From an uncultured Collinsella sp. (lineage in GTDB: Bacteria > Actinomycetota > Coriobacteriia > Coriobacteriales > Coriobacteriaceae), in NCBI GenBank assembly GCA_902489665.1, contig CABUAT010000002.1:62001-126000 (forward strand): a DNA stretch of 64,000 bases, given 5' to 3'. The notes under the pieces were generated by a model that worked only from the letters and a program-made list of their open reading frames with translations, was not told the origin of the DNA and made no database searches. The number at the start of each line of letters is the position of its first letter. Position 1 is the stretch's first letter. This document shows, piece after piece, positions 54,884-64,000 of this stretch. The translations under genes and the position numbers were made by a program.

Positions 54884-55851
54884 TCTAAAGGTTTATAAAT
54901 AACGTCAGTCTCCAGAACTGCATCCATTACGGACATGAGCCGATCGTCCATCGGCACGTCAAGAATCTCAATGAGCTCTATCCCCGGTTTCAAAAATTTG
55001 GCATAGCCGAGATTAATTTTGATTTTCTCATCCTTATTATTTATAAGAAGCACATGAGACGATGAAGAAAATAGATTCAAACCGCCTTTAGGCTCAAGCG
55101 TGAACGTTATCCAGTCATTAGACGAAAGTAGTCCCAGCGAATCCATGGCGACGACAGATTCAAATGAAATTGTGCCCCCATTGTATGTCCAAGAATCATC
55201 TTCTGAGGTTTTAAGGAGAACCGGGATTGGAGTAAGTACCGAATTGGGCCCCACTTTCGCCCATAGACAGCACCGAAGAATTGAAAACAGCTGATTTGCT
55301 TCTTCCGAATCCATTTGTTCGAGTATTTTCTTCGTTCTTTTAGAGCGCGCGCGACCTGATGATACTTCCTGCGAAATCAATTTCGCCCACATCTCCCTCA
55401 GATCATCGTCATACGCTGTCTGAGCTCCATGAATATCAAGATCAATGCAGGACTCCGATAGTTCATCAACTCTATTCGAATCTGACATTCTTCCCGCGCG
55501 CTCAAGAACATTTAGCAAATTATCTGCCTGAGAAGCGCTTGCGTTATAACCATGGGCCATTAAATATAGCTGACCATCAGTAAAAGTCGGAAACGCCCGT
55601 TTATAGATTGCAGCAACATCCGCTATAGAGCTCGCTTCGATATTCCGTATCTCCGCCTCGTCACGAGCGGCCCCTATGGGGTAAAGAGCCTTACGTGCGC
55701 TACGAATAAATCGCGCAGGGAACGACGCAATATCACCGCGTCCATTAATGCCTAGGTTAACAGTTGGTTGAAAGGACACGTCATTTGTCGAAATATTTAC
55801 AGCGCCCGCCTGGGCATTAGCTTTGATATCGTTATTTTGTAAGTCATTCAT
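54880..55851 (-). CDS. DUF2806-type protein
   Basis: A 323-residue protein; the start at 55851 (MNDLQNN) follows GAGGGGAG. The segment DDLREMWAKLISQEVSSGRA, then RSKRTKKILEQMDSEEANQLF, is typical of the DUF2806/TIGR03899 group (Trp-Ala-Lys-Leu-Ile helix then an ile-rich helix). No membrane segment. These proteins occur in accessory islands and have no proven function. AT-rich compared with the core genome. Convergent with the truncated transglutaminase gene, sharing its last bases. Confidence 0.65.
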   Translation of the reverse strand: MNDLQNNDIKANAQAGAVNISTNDVSFQPTVNLGINGRGDIASFPARFIRSARKALYPIGAARDEAEIRNIEASSIADVAAIYKRAFPTFTDGQLYLMAHGYNASASQADNLLNVLERAGRMSDSNRVDELSESCIDLDIHGAQTAYDDDLREMWAKLISQEVSSGRARSKRTKKILEQMDSEEANQLFSILRCCLWAKVGPNSVLTPIPVLLKTSEDDSWTYNGGTISFESVVAMDSLGLLSSNDWITFTLEPKGGLNLFSSSSHVLLINNKDEKIKINLGYAKFLKPGIELIEILDVPMDDRLMSVMDAVLETDVIYKPLD

Positions 55852-56429
55852 TGCGTCTCCCCTCATCAGGTAATAAGCGCTCACGCCTGCATTCCACTCA
55901 TTCCCGTAAGTACCAAATAGGCAATTAGTTTTGAATTCTTCTAAACAGTTACACAATTATCGAAATGCGTAAAACTATGGTCCATCTGAATGTGCGCACT
56001 AAAGATGTTAACGCACTTTGTAGATTGATTTCCGATCTCAGCCGACCACATTGAGCTGATGGCTCGCTCCCGCAGTTAGCCAAACGCCCCCGAGGCCCCA
56101 TCCGGGATCCAGATAGCAGCAAAAGTTTCCAATTGGCGCCATGTTCCAGACACTGAACGTCATCTCAAATATTACTATCGCTAGTTATTGCAGAACTGAT
56201 TTTTGTAGTTGACTTCTTTAAGCGGTAAGCAATAATGGCAAGGCCAACTCCGATTATTCGACAAACTGAAGTAAAGCCCAGGTCGATATAGACTCATGAA
56301 GCTAGAAAAACGAATGGGCACCGGAACCCATGCTAGCCCCAGTGCCCACAAGCAATGTTAAAGATGCCGTTTCTCGATATGGTACGTCACTCAAATAAAC
56401 AAATACGCAATGCCAGTTCAAGTGGCCAC
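55852..56429. other. Gene-free AT-rich stretch
   Basis: About 580 nt without a supportable gene between two minus-strand genes. It holds the terminator at 56303-56348 and no other clear signal. Confidence 0.5.
56303..56348 (-). terminator. Terminator after the NPCBM-like gene
   Basis: On the minus strand TGGGCAC...GTGCCCA with inner GG/CC pairs, followed by ATTCGTTTTTCT. It lies 82 nt after the stop at 56430. Confidence 0.65.
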
Positions 56430-57428
56430 TCACTCTTTAATCAGCTTGACGTTACTAAGCAAAACCGGAATACCATTACCGGTATATCCCTTAGTGGAGT
56501 AAACCCTGAACTCAAGCCAATCGAAATCAGATAGATCAATTTCATTCGACGGAATGTCAGTAGGTGCGGTATTCATCGTAATGTGGTCCTTTTGCCAAAT
56601 TACTTTTGAATCGGACCCATCGACAGAGCCCCTTAGTTCAAGTCTCGCCTCATAGTCCTTCAAGATGCTCGTGTCCTCTACGTATTCAACAGCAATTTTG
56701 CCATTCAACGAACGGTACTTCTTGCCGATATAAAATGATATAACCGAAGGAGAATCAGCACTATTAGGACGACCAACCCAAGTGTCGTCACTTGAATAAC
56801 TATTGCCAGCAGTGTCTTTTTGAGAGCCTTCAATCAACTCAAAACGACTGGAAGAAGCAACCGTAAGCGAGGTCAATGCCACTTCGGAAACACCTTCGAG
56901 CTCATCCAAAAGGTCATTGATTCTTGCCGGATCTTTCACAATCTTCGAAGCAGTTTTTAAAACGCTCTTCGCTTCATCATACTTTTTAGATGAAACCAGC
57001 TCGTTAGCCTGAGCTAAAACCTCATCAGTGTAAGTGGACGAGTACTCAGCAAAAGCAACAGCACAGTCTCCGGATTTCTTAGAAGCTTTTTGCAATGAAG
57101 TTAAAGCTTCTTCATGTTTACCAGAATCCCAGGCAGCACGAGCATCCGCAAGAACCTGTTTACCGGCTTCCTCATCCTTAAGAGCATTTAGTTCAGCCTC
57201 AACATTCGCATAATCTTTATACGCGCTTTCAAGGGCATCATTAAGGCTCATGCTTTCTTCCACGGAATCGAAGCGCTTGGACAACTCATCAACTATCTCA
57301 GACTGACCATGCAAGTCGCCAAGATACGCTGTCAGGAGGCACGGAATTATTGCAAACAGGATACCGAAAATGACCGGATGTTTAGCATAAAATCGCGACT
57401 CTTTAGAATTGGAATCTTTATCAGCCAT
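56430..57428 (-). CDS. Membrane-anchored protein with coiled coil and NPCBM-like domain
   Basis: A 332-residue protein; the start at 57428 (MADKDSN) follows GGGGAG. One membrane helix at about 17-36 (VIFGILFAIIPCLLTAYLG), helical repeats at 50-190 rich in Ala/Glu/Lys (TPR-like, with DARAAWDSGKHEEALTSLQKA), then a beta domain at 200-332 whose DSPSVISFYIGKKYRSLNGKIAVE and FDWLEFRVYS pattern matches NPCBM/NEW2 carbohydrate-binding modules. Probably on the cell surface. No neighbour explains its role. Confidence 0.7.
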   Translation of the reverse strand: MADKDSNSKESRFYAKHPVIFGILFAIIPCLLTAYLGDLHGQSEIVDELSKRFDSVEESMSLNDALESAYKDYANVEAELNALKDEEAGKQVLADARAAWDSGKHEEALTSLQKASKKSGDCAVAFAEYSSTYTDEVLAQANELVSSKKYDEAKSVLKTASKIVKDPARINDLLDELEGVSEVALTSLTVASSSRFELIEGSQKDTAGNSYSSDDTWVGRPNSADSPSVISFYIGKKYRSLNGKIAVEYVEDTSILKDYEARLELRGSVDGSDSKVIWQKDHITMNTAPTDIPSNEIDLSDFDWLEFRVYSTKGYTGNGIPVLLSNVKLIKE

Positions 57429-57957
57429 TGTCTCCCCTAACGCAAAACAAACAATATGAGTAACGTGTCTCTCAAAGGCACAAGCATGCCGGGCCACCAT
57501 TTCAAAAGAAAACAGTGTGACAATCTGTGCAATCAATCGGACGAGCCGACAACCAACTTATTACTTCCGGTATTTTGTATAGCTCGATTGTTTAGCGGCA
57601 TGACAACCCCCAATAATCAGTCGACCAAATTCAATGGTCAACAAGTGGATGTTAACGTCATGCGCCAGGCAGTGAACGCCTGAAACAATATTACTCCCCG
57701 ACACTTTAGAAGAGTGCAGCAGTCGAATACTATTCGTTGAACGGTAGATTGAAAATCAAAGTGCCGAAGTACAGCTTAGGAACATGCAATGTTGACACAC
57801 CAACGCGGATCGCGCGTAAGTGTTGGTATAAGGGTGACGCTCCGGCGCCCGTTTAACGAAGAACGGCCCTCGTTCTAGAATCTCAAATCACCACAACAAC
57901 AGGTTCTGAGAAAGTACGAAGACCGCTGCGGAAATCTTGTTAGACCCGACGCCGGAC
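57429..57957. other. Gene-free stretch before the IS256 remnant
   Basis: About 530 nt with no supportable gene. A 27-codon frame at 57600-57683 lacks a Shine-Dalgarno. Confidence 0.4.
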
Positions 57958-58250
57958 ATGCACGCCATGCCCCGTTTCGGCGACGGCGACATAGACATGC
58001 AGGAGCTGTTTCGCAGACTCACCGAGCAGACGTGAACGCCGTGATGGACGCCGAGGCAGACCAGCTGTGCGGTGGCGACAACGGCCACCGGAAGCGCGGT
58101 CTCACCACCTGCGTCGGCACGCTGACGCTACGCATCCCCAAGCTGCGCTCCGGCAGCTTCTTCCCTGAGGACGTGCTCGTGCGCTACCAGCGCGTCGACG
58201 GCGCCCTCGTGGCCGCCGCGGCCGAGATCCAGGTACTTCTCGGAGGTAAG
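57958..58250 (+). pseudogene. IS256-family transposase remnant
   Basis: The first piece (57958-58035) reads MHAMPRFGDGDIDMQELFRR, then LTEQT and a stop. One frame over, it continues VNAVMDAEADQLCGG and LTTCVGTLTLRIPKLRSGSF, then FPEDVLVRYQRVDGALVAAA. These are N-terminal segments of mutator-type transposases, joined by a frameshift and a small deletion. Homology ends near 58235 and the DDE domain is absent. It is GC-rich within AT-rich flanks. Confidence 0.78.
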
Positions 58251-58251
58251 G

Positions 58252-58383
58252 ATGAACGAGCTCTACGACGACGGGCGCACTCGGGGAATCGACGGTCCCG
58301 TCAAGCGGGCGCGGCTTGAGGCGGAAGCCAGGAAGATGCTCGAGTCCGGCCTCGAGCTTGCGGACAGGGTCGAGCCGGCATAG
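58252..58383 (+). CDS. Small ORF (43 aa) behind a strong ribosome-binding site
   Basis: ATG at 58252 follows GGAGGTAAGG. The peptide starts MNELYDDGRTRGIDGPVKRA and is helical and charged to its end (ELADRVEPA). It begins exactly where the transposase homology stops. It may be a real small protein or the 5' end of a lost gene. No family recognised. Confidence 0.4.
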   Translation: MNELYDDGRTRGIDGPVKRARLEAEARKMLESGLELADRVEPA

Positions 58384-58440
58384 GATATCAACCATATTCC
58401 GGATTCTAGGACACCGAGCCGACTCGCTTCGGATCGGGCT

Positions 58441-59646
58441 CTACGCCAACTTTCTCGACACTACAGAGTGAATAGCCTGTTTTAGCCAGAGCGGAATGCT
58501 TCTCTTTAGGCGTCCCTTGAAAACAAGCTTCCAATTATTCTTTTCAAATTTCGAAGCGAAAGCCGCTGCCCCTAGAGATCGATACTCAGCCATAAGCTCG
58601 TTGTAGCAATCCGGCTTAGCCGATGGGTGCACGAGTTGGCCATTTTCACGCACAACATCATCCATCGGCACCTCTTTAATTACTCCATCGTTCCTAAGCT
58701 CATTTACAAGCGAAATGCCCTTATCCGTTGAAGCAATAATTACTGAAACGCCCTTTGAAGAGTCAATATTCTCACAATACTTTGCTGCGCCCCAAAAATC
58801 GCCTATCGTCCAGTCAGAATATCGTTCTCTTTTTGCATAAGGACAAGAGTAGCAGGATTCCCTGAAAAACATGCCTTGATAAAAGTAATAGTAGTAATAG
58901 ACCTCTTCAGGCTTAAAGTAACGCGTTCTAACTTTGCCGTCTGAGGTTCTAAAATCAACGGCAAGTAGAGCGCCCCAACCCCTATTCTTATCACGGAATC
59001 TGAGGTCTACGATCTCTCCATTCACCTTGACTTCAAGATATTCAACGAAATCAAGGAAAAGTTTCGAGCTCGGTACACCATGACAAATAAGTTCAACGCA
59101 GATTAAATTATCAGGAGTCTTACGTCCAAACAGAGACCTTACAGCAGCACACTGACATGGAGTACCAGAAAACAGAACACCAGACCCCTCGGATACGTCT
59201 TGTTTTAACTTAGATAAAATCGGTGTTAAGTCGCTTTGAACATACTTTGAGCCCTGAACTCTAGAAATATCGGACCAATCGGCAATACGTGCATGTTCGG
59301 GCTTCATTCCTTTGCCCCAAGACGCGCCATAGACAACGCCCCCATTATCGAGAACATGTTTTGCAAGTGCAGAAAAAGCTCCTCCAGAAGCACTGCCGTG
59401 CAACGCATCCTTATTGGAATTAACAAAAGCCAGAGCCATTGGCGACACGGAATTATGGGAATTCTTAGTCTTGCCAAAGTCACATTTCTTAACGCATGCC
59501 CCACAATCGATGCATAGAGAGCTATCAATTTTCGGATAGACAAATCCATCCAAATCCTTGCGAAAAGAAATTGCGTCTTTTGGGCAAACCCGCAGACACG
59601 CACCGCACCCGCAGCATTTATCTTTAGAGTTATATGGGGTTTCCAT
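58441..59646 (-). CDS. FrhB-like iron-sulfur protein of a polysaccharide cluster (copy 1)
   Basis: A 401-residue protein of the coenzyme F420 hydrogenase/dehydrogenase beta-subunit family. Two 4Fe-4S motifs lie at the N-terminus (Cys11-21 and Cys45-55). FrhB domains follow (SASGGAFSALAKHVLDNGG, RVQGSKYVQSD, FSGTPCQCAAVRSL, CHGVPSSKLF, GDFWGAA). In polysaccharide clusters these proteins are found with pyruvyl transferases; their reaction is unproven. Adjacent to the flippase gene (one-base overlap). Confidence 0.85.
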   Translation of the reverse strand: METPYNSKDKCCGCGACLRVCPKDAISFRKDLDGFVYPKIDSSLCIDCGACVKKCDFGKTKNSHNSVSPMALAFVNSNKDALHGSASGGAFSALAKHVLDNGGVVYGASWGKGMKPEHARIADWSDISRVQGSKYVQSDLTPILSKLKQDVSEGSGVLFSGTPCQCAAVRSLFGRKTPDNLICVELICHGVPSSKLFLDFVEYLEVKVNGEIVDLRFRDKNRGWGALLAVDFRTSDGKVRTRYFKPEEVYYYYYFYQGMFFRESCYSCPYAKRERYSDWTIGDFWGAAKYCENIDSSKGVSVIIASTDKGISLVNELRNDGVIKEVPMDDVVRENGQLVHPSAKPDCYNELMAEYRSLGAAAFASKFEKNNWKLVFKGRLKRSIPLWLKQAIHSVVSRKLA

Positions 59647-61067
59647 TATTGATGAGCCTTTCCAAGAGCTAACCTAAGAACTGAAAGGCAAGCTTCAGTT
59701 AATTTCATGACAACACGACGATTGACAAATAGCATGACAATGAGAAGGACAAGTGCAATAAGAAAACGGTGCGAAACGCGCGCTATCATCACGATAGACA
59801 TTCCAGCGAGGATAAAGTATGAAATTAAATCAGATGCAAGCTCAATATCGAGACGAATAATCTTTCTCGTATCCCAAAGACGCAATGCCCAAATTGAAAC
59901 ATAGCTAGCGAGAGTAGCCAAAGAAGCCCCCATGGCACCCAACGAAGGTATCAACATCACATTCAAAACAATGTTAAGCACAGCAGCAAACATTGTTGAT
60001 ACAAACAACATCTTGGTTCTCTTAGCTGAAGTGTAAATGGATCCCAAAAATGCAGACATAGCGGAAAACTCGAAAGCAATCAACAGCACCGGAACAAGAA
60101 CCCAGCCATTAAAAAAGTCATTAGAGAAGAGAATGCTTGCCAGAAGTTCGCAGCCGCAAATCAGCACACCAACAACGAGAGAATTAAACGTGGAATACTG
60201 TTTATAAATGTTGCTGTAGAACCGTCTCGATTCTTGAGAACCGAAATCCTCTACGGCCGAAATCTGCCATGCACTCATAAAAATTGTTGAAACGGTGGCA
60301 AACAAGGAAGGTATACGCTGAGCGGCAGAGTACACACCCGTAACACCAACCCCAACGAACATCGTCAACAAATATTTGTCCGAAGAATTGCTAATCCACC
60401 AACTAATCGAATTGGGAATCATCGGAACAGAATAGCGAAGCATATCCCTAAACAAATTCTTATCAATGGAGGCTGGTTTAACCAAAAAGCCGTTAAGGCC
60501 AGCACCGATCCAAAGTAAAACGCTTGTAGTGGCCTCGCCCACCAGCATGGCAAGCATATAGCCCGTAACACCAAGGTGTAGACCTAAAAGAAATACCAAG
60601 TTTAATGCAATGAAAACAATGGTTTGAAACACGCCGCTAATTGAATAAATCGCAACGTTTTCAATTCCCTTAACAAACTGAGAGACAAGAAGATGAAGGC
60701 ATGTAAAGAAATAGTACGCAAGAAAATAGCCTAGATACGGTGCCATGTCCTCACTCAAAAGAACAAGCGGGGAAACAGCGCACATGGCAATAAAGCCGCC
60801 GCATGTCACAATCAGCCCGATGGTAAATATTTGCCCTTTATCCACATCTTGATCTAGGGCAAATCGCATTACGGCCTCACTGATCAGAAGCGTAAAGAAA
60901 GGTGAGAGAAGATTAACTGTCGTCGTCATTAAATCCGCAGTACCGTACTCTGCCGTTGACAACACGGCAGTATAGAGCGGCAGCATGAAGAATGACATTA
61001 TTTTGGACGCGAAGTTCCCGATCGTAATTAGACCGACATTTTTGCCAAGTTTTTTATATTTGCCCAT
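59646..61067 (-). CDS. Wzx-type polysaccharide flippase
   Basis: A 473-residue MATE/MOP-superfamily exporter with about fourteen membrane helices. The N-terminal KNVGLITIGNFASKIMSFFMLPLYTA cut to its first part is typical of Wzx/RfbX, with the later VPMIPNSISWWISNSSDKYLL motif. It flips undecaprenyl-linked repeat units across the membrane. It lies between the two FrhB-like genes. Confidence 0.9.
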   Translation of the reverse strand: MGKYKKLGKNVGLITIGNFASKIMSFFMLPLYTAVLSTAEYGTADLMTTTVNLLSPFFTLLISEAVMRFALDQDVDKGQIFTIGLIVTCGGFIAMCAVSPLVLLSEDMAPYLGYFLAYYFFTCLHLLVSQFVKGIENVAIYSISGVFQTIVFIALNLVFLLGLHLGVTGYMLAMLVGEATTSVLLWIGAGLNGFLVKPASIDKNLFRDMLRYSVPMIPNSISWWISNSSDKYLLTMFVGVGVTGVYSAAQRIPSLFATVSTIFMSAWQISAVEDFGSQESRRFYSNIYKQYSTFNSLVVGVLICGCELLASILFSNDFFNGWVLVPVLLIAFEFSAMSAFLGSIYTSAKRTKMLFVSTMFAAVLNIVLNVMLIPSLGAMGASLATLASYVSIWALRLWDTRKIIRLDIELASDLISYFILAGMSIVMIARVSHRFLIALVLLIVMLFVNRRVVMKLTEACLSVLRLALGKAHQ

Positions 61068-61076
61068 AGGTGAAAC

Positions 61077-62234
61077 TCATGCCCTCCTCACCTTTGTTTT
61101 TACCTTGTCAACAAGGCGATACAGTTTTCCTGATTTACCGACATAACCAAAACGAGAAGCTACCCCGCCCCAACTGCCATTCTCATAGGCTGTCCAAAAT
61201 GAATCGTAATCAAACTGCGGATAGTCAGTGGAATTATGCAGATTCCTTTGAACAGGAGTCTCAGTCTCTTCCTTAAGAGTTAAGCGCTCACTTGAGTCAG
61301 TAAGTAGCGTTTCGCCCTGTTCGCTATTCACGAAGACCATGGATACTCCGACGTTGTCAGAAAACTCAGGATCATCCTTTTCAATTCCCCAGTAATCCGC
61401 AATCGTCAAATCGCCCACTCGCTGCATGCGCGAATAAGGACAGTGATAGCACGACGGCCTCAACCCGAGACTCTTTGAAAATACAACAGCAAAGCCGCGC
61501 GCTTCGGAACTATCATCCAGTAAAACGGATCCATCTTCAAACTCCGCTCGAATATGGTAGCCACGCCATCCAGCATCTTTATTACGGAAAGAATATGAAA
61601 CCAAACGAGATCCCTGCTTTTTTTCAAGAGACCTCACATAGTCGCCCCAAACCGTCGGAGAGGGGGCGCCGTGGCACACCAGGTCGGCATAAACCCAATT
61701 CGAGGAATTCACTTTTAGCAGTTTTGCCACCAGCTTAAATGCAGCGATCTGGCATGGGGTCCCTGTAAACAGAACCTTCTTACCACTTAGATTTTTATAC
61801 TCATTAAAGACATTAGAGATATCACTTTGGACATATTTGCTTCCACGCATTGAATCACGAGAAGCAACTTCGCCAGCCACTCTATGCCGAACACACATCG
61901 ACTCGTCATAAGCAGCACCCACAATTAGACCGCCGCTGTTAAGTATGCTATCACTCAGAGCAGTAAAAGCTCCTCCCGAAGACGATCGAGACCGAATTTC
62001 ATCCTCGTTTTTTACAGCGTATGTTGTTTTGGGATATGGTGTCAGGAGGTCAACTTCATTGCCAATTTGACAAACACGATTACAAAGATGACAGTCGATA
62101 CACTTCTCTGGGTCAATAACGGGATATAAAAAGCCGTGCTTGTCATGGACCATTTTGATGGCGCCACGCGGACACACGGAAGCGCAAGCACCACACCCAT
62201 AGCAATCTCGCTTATTGGTAAATAGAGCCATCAT
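61077..62234 (-). CDS. FrhB-like iron-sulfur protein of a polysaccharide cluster (copy 2)
   Basis: A 385-residue relative of the gene at 58441-59646 with the same Cys spacing (Cys11/14/17/21 and Cys45/48/51/55) and the same later motifs (SSSGGAFTALSDSILNSGG, GSKYVQSDISNV, FTGTPCQIAAFKL, ADYWGIEKDD). The two differ over most positions, so this is not a recent duplication. The start overlaps the upstream pyruvyl-transferase stop (TAATG). Confidence 0.86.
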   Translation of the reverse strand: MMALFTNKRDCYGCGACASVCPRGAIKMVHDKHGFLYPVIDPEKCIDCHLCNRVCQIGNEVDLLTPYPKTTYAVKNEDEIRSRSSSGGAFTALSDSILNSGGLIVGAAYDESMCVRHRVAGEVASRDSMRGSKYVQSDISNVFNEYKNLSGKKVLFTGTPCQIAAFKLVAKLLKVNSSNWVYADLVCHGAPSPTVWGDYVRSLEKKQGSRLVSYSFRNKDAGWRGYHIRAEFEDGSVLLDDSSEARGFAVVFSKSLGLRPSCYHCPYSRMQRVGDLTIADYWGIEKDDPEFSDNVGVSMVFVNSEQGETLLTDSSERLTLKEETETPVQRNLHNSTDYPQFDYDSFWTAYENGSWGGVASRFGYVGKSGKLYRLVDKVKTKVRRA

Positions 62235-63307
62235 TAGAAATCACCCTTAATAGATGTGACAAAATGTTCAGACGCCTCGCGTTCGCGAGCAAGCGAATTG
62301 TCGACGTTTCCCCAATCGATATCCTTTAGCAAAATATCTCTATCAAAACGATCCGTATAGCGATTCCTTAGACCAGCAATATCAAGAAGGTTGGTAATTC
62401 TCCCACCTCGGGTGGCTTTAGGAATGGACGCAAACGGCCTATGGAATAGAAGAGAGAAGACGGTCCCATGGAAAGAGTCGGTAACAACGTAATCCGCACC
62501 CGCGATGAGGGAGACGAATTCTTCAGGCCCAGCATCGCAAATAACGTCATGGCTTTTTCCAATTTGCAGCCCTCTGTTGCCGCTCAGTCCGACAAGATCG
62601 AGATTTTTATAACGTGCGATTTTATCGGCCAAAGATAGAGCGCGGTTGTCCTTCCTTGCCAGTTGGTAATAAAGGACGTAAGGCCTATCGTGGAGAGACT
62701 TTACAATGGGAGCGAATAGTTCTTTACCCGCAAGGATGGTAGGGTCGACAACCACCTCGGGCCTATTACCGGTCAATTTCTCAATCAAGCCCGCTGCTTC
62801 TGGTTCTCTAACGGAAATTCGATTAAGCCTTGAAACCAAAGGCAGCATAGCTTTGCAGTCCGCATCAGATAGAGCCGATTTGCCTATACTGGCAGCGTAC
62901 GATGCCTTAATGACGCTCCCGGGGAACCGGTCGGCAAAGTACATGGGATCGATTCCTTTTGTAATTTCCGAATTCCAAATTTGATCGCTCCCGCAGAAGA
63001 CAGAATCGAACGAATGGAGGACCTCGTCAGTAGCAGGCCACGGCTCCAAGTCCATCCTCTCTGAGACAAAACGCTTGAACTTTCTTTTCTTACGAACGCA
63101 AGCGGGCGCAGTAAGAGTGCTGCCAATGAACGCTTTAGGTCCAGATATATCAAACGTTTTGTAGTCAGACAAAAGACAGCCAGGACAATAATCAATAACT
63201 TTAACTTCGTCGTAGTACTTTTTTAACTTCTCAGATAGAGCAAATGCTTGAAGAGCGGCCCCATAATTGGGAACACAGTGGAATGTAACAATGCCAGCTT
63301 TAGTCAT
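62234..63307 (-). CDS. Polysaccharide pyruvyl transferase family protein
   Basis: A 357-residue GT-B-like protein of the polysaccharide pyruvyl transferase (CsaB/PssM-type) family: IVTFHCVPNYGAALQAFAL at the start, VFCGSDQIWN, VVDPTIL, and the C-terminal ADYVVTDSFHGTVFSLLFHR motif. It would add pyruvate ketals to a surface glycan. The start at 63307 overlaps the glycosyltransferase by 8 nt; further in-frame codons upstream lie in that gene. Confidence 0.87.
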   Translation of the reverse strand: MTKAGIVTFHCVPNYGAALQAFALSEKLKKYYDEVKVIDYCPGCLLSDYKTFDISGPKAFIGSTLTAPACVRKKRKFKRFVSERMDLEPWPATDEVLHSFDSVFCGSDQIWNSEITKGIDPMYFADRFPGSVIKASYAASIGKSALSDADCKAMLPLVSRLNRISVREPEAAGLIEKLTGNRPEVVVDPTILAGKELFAPIVKSLHDRPYVLYYQLARKDNRALSLADKIARYKNLDLVGLSGNRGLQIGKSHDVICDAGPEEFVSLIAGADYVVTDSFHGTVFSLLFHRPFASIPKATRGGRITNLLDIAGLRNRYTDRFDRDILLKDIDWGNVDNSLAREREASEHFVTSIKGDF

Positions 63308-64000
63308 GGAACGCCTTCCTTTTAAAGTGAAAGATAAATGCAAACAAACGCGGCGAAATTGAACCTAGAAGCACATAACTCTTAAGCTTAAGGGGCAATT
63401 CGGGCGAAGCAAACGCTTCACCTACCGTCGATCGTGCCCAGTTCGCCATCTTCTTACGACAGTATTCATCGGCGAAGCCGGAAGCGGCAGCGACGATTAA
63501 CAGGTGCCGGATTAAGCCAACGTTCAATCGCAAACGCAATGAGTTAGCTTTCTCGCCTTGAAGATCAAGGAGCGAAACGACCTTATTTGGAAGCTCCATA
63601 CAGCTAAACTTTTTTTCATTCAAGGCAGAACGACTTACGCTTTGCTCAGTAGAGCGATAATGATAAAAAGCTGTATCAGTTACTGAAATGAAGCGCGAAT
63701 TATTTAGAAGTTCAACGTTAAAGAACCAGTCTTCTAGAATATGCACATCTTCTGGGAATGCGCACCCCGCAGCCGCATCCCTACTCATCAGGCAAAGCCA
63801 GGGACAGGCAATGAAGCGAAAGTCCAGTTGATATTTAAGTAATACGGACGCATCGATACTGTCGAATCTGGAGATACAGGTTTCACTGGCACATAAAACT
63901 CCGTTGCTGTCATAGTACTGACTGCAGTAGACAGCATCAGTTCCGTTATTTTTTATAGCAGCCAAGAGCGTCTCGACAGCAAATGGTTCAATCCAATCGT
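63300..64000 (-). CDS. GT2 family glycosyltransferase, C-terminal part (cut by window edge)
   Basis: About 233 residues; the frame stays open to the right edge, where DWIEPFAVETLLAAI is the DDWI-type region after the DXD motif of GT2 enzymes. Then come VYCSQYYDSNG, EDVHILEDWFFNVELL (the ED acceptor-site motif) and a helical C-terminal region. The N-terminal nucleotide-binding part is outside the window. First visible gene of the polysaccharide cluster. Confidence 0.83.
   Translation of the reverse strand, partial: DWIEPFAVETLLAAIKNNGTDAVYCSQYYDSNGVLCASETCISRFDSIDASVLLKYQLDFRFIACPWLCLMSRDAAAGCAFPEDVHILEDWFFNVELLNNSRFISVTDTAFYHYRSTEQSVSRSALNEKKFSCMELPNKVVSLLDLQGEKANSLRLRLNVGLIRHLLIVAAASGFADEYCRKKMANWARSTVGEAFASPELPLKLKSYVLLGSISPRLFAFIFHFKRKAFHD

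Noticed and set aside
57600..57683. 27-codon frame MTTPNNQS... before the IS remnant
   Set aside because: No Shine-Dalgarno, unlike the two basic peptides at 47.3-47.6 kb.

Overview
The window looks like a chromosome segment of a Coriobacteriia bacterium, most likely Collinsella. The basis is GC-rich housekeeping DNA with actinobacterial-type gene content (smc-rnc-acpP-plsX-rpmF, coaD-rsmD-recG, fakA/Asp23, rpoD-dnaG, ribF-truB-nrnA-rbfA-infB-nusA-rimP, leuS, guaB) and IS256-type transposase remnants. The genus is my inference from protein character, not a database result.

Layout. (1) 1-26.8 kb: conserved core, almost all on the minus strand and tightly packed, with many 1-8 nt overlaps. It holds two tandem tRNA-Asn genes behind a clear promoter, and a rimP-nusA-infB operon whose leader contains a promoter followed by a terminator-like hairpin. 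(2) 27.0-32.8 kb: a ModE-like regulator, a degenerate PLP protein, and a sucrose operon (scrR repressor, scrA PTS permease, scrB hydrolase) with two LacI-type operators that match the same consensus. (3) 33.0-44.1 kb: an eight-gene minus-strand operon for a Gram-positive-type Pel exopolysaccharide: pelD (fused to an epimerase-like domain and keeping a c-di-GMP I-site), pelE, a deacetylase-type pelA broken by a one-base frameshift in a homopolymer, pelF and pelG, then CotH-kinase, VTC-domain and DUF4956 genes.

(4) 44.2-58.4 kb: an AT-richer accessory island carrying decayed IS256 fragments near its left part (46.2-46.4 kb) and at its right end (58.0-58.25 kb). It starts with a three-gene toxin-antitoxin-chaperone module (mqsR, mqsA, SecB-like) behind an operator that overlaps its promoter. 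The centre is a divergent locus. On the plus strand are an AAA+ ATPase and a cytoplasmic subtilase (IetAS-like pair), followed by a KAP NTPase. On the minus strand are two previously unannotatable, very basic peptides (42 and 36 aa, no acidic residues, shared GK[V/I]GxxAK motif, near-consensus Shine-Dalgarno sequences) and, further on, a membrane-anchored protein. This peptide/ATPase/subtilase locus is the best candidate here for an undescribed system. The island also holds a frameshifted hypothetical gene, a 3'-truncated secreted transglutaminase-like gene, a DUF2806-type gene and a membrane-anchored NPCBM-like protein.

(5) 58.4-64.0 kb: part of a cell-surface polysaccharide cluster on the minus strand: a GT2 glycosyltransferase cut by the window edge, a polysaccharide pyruvyl transferase, and two FrhB-like iron-sulfur proteins flanking a Wzx-type flippase.
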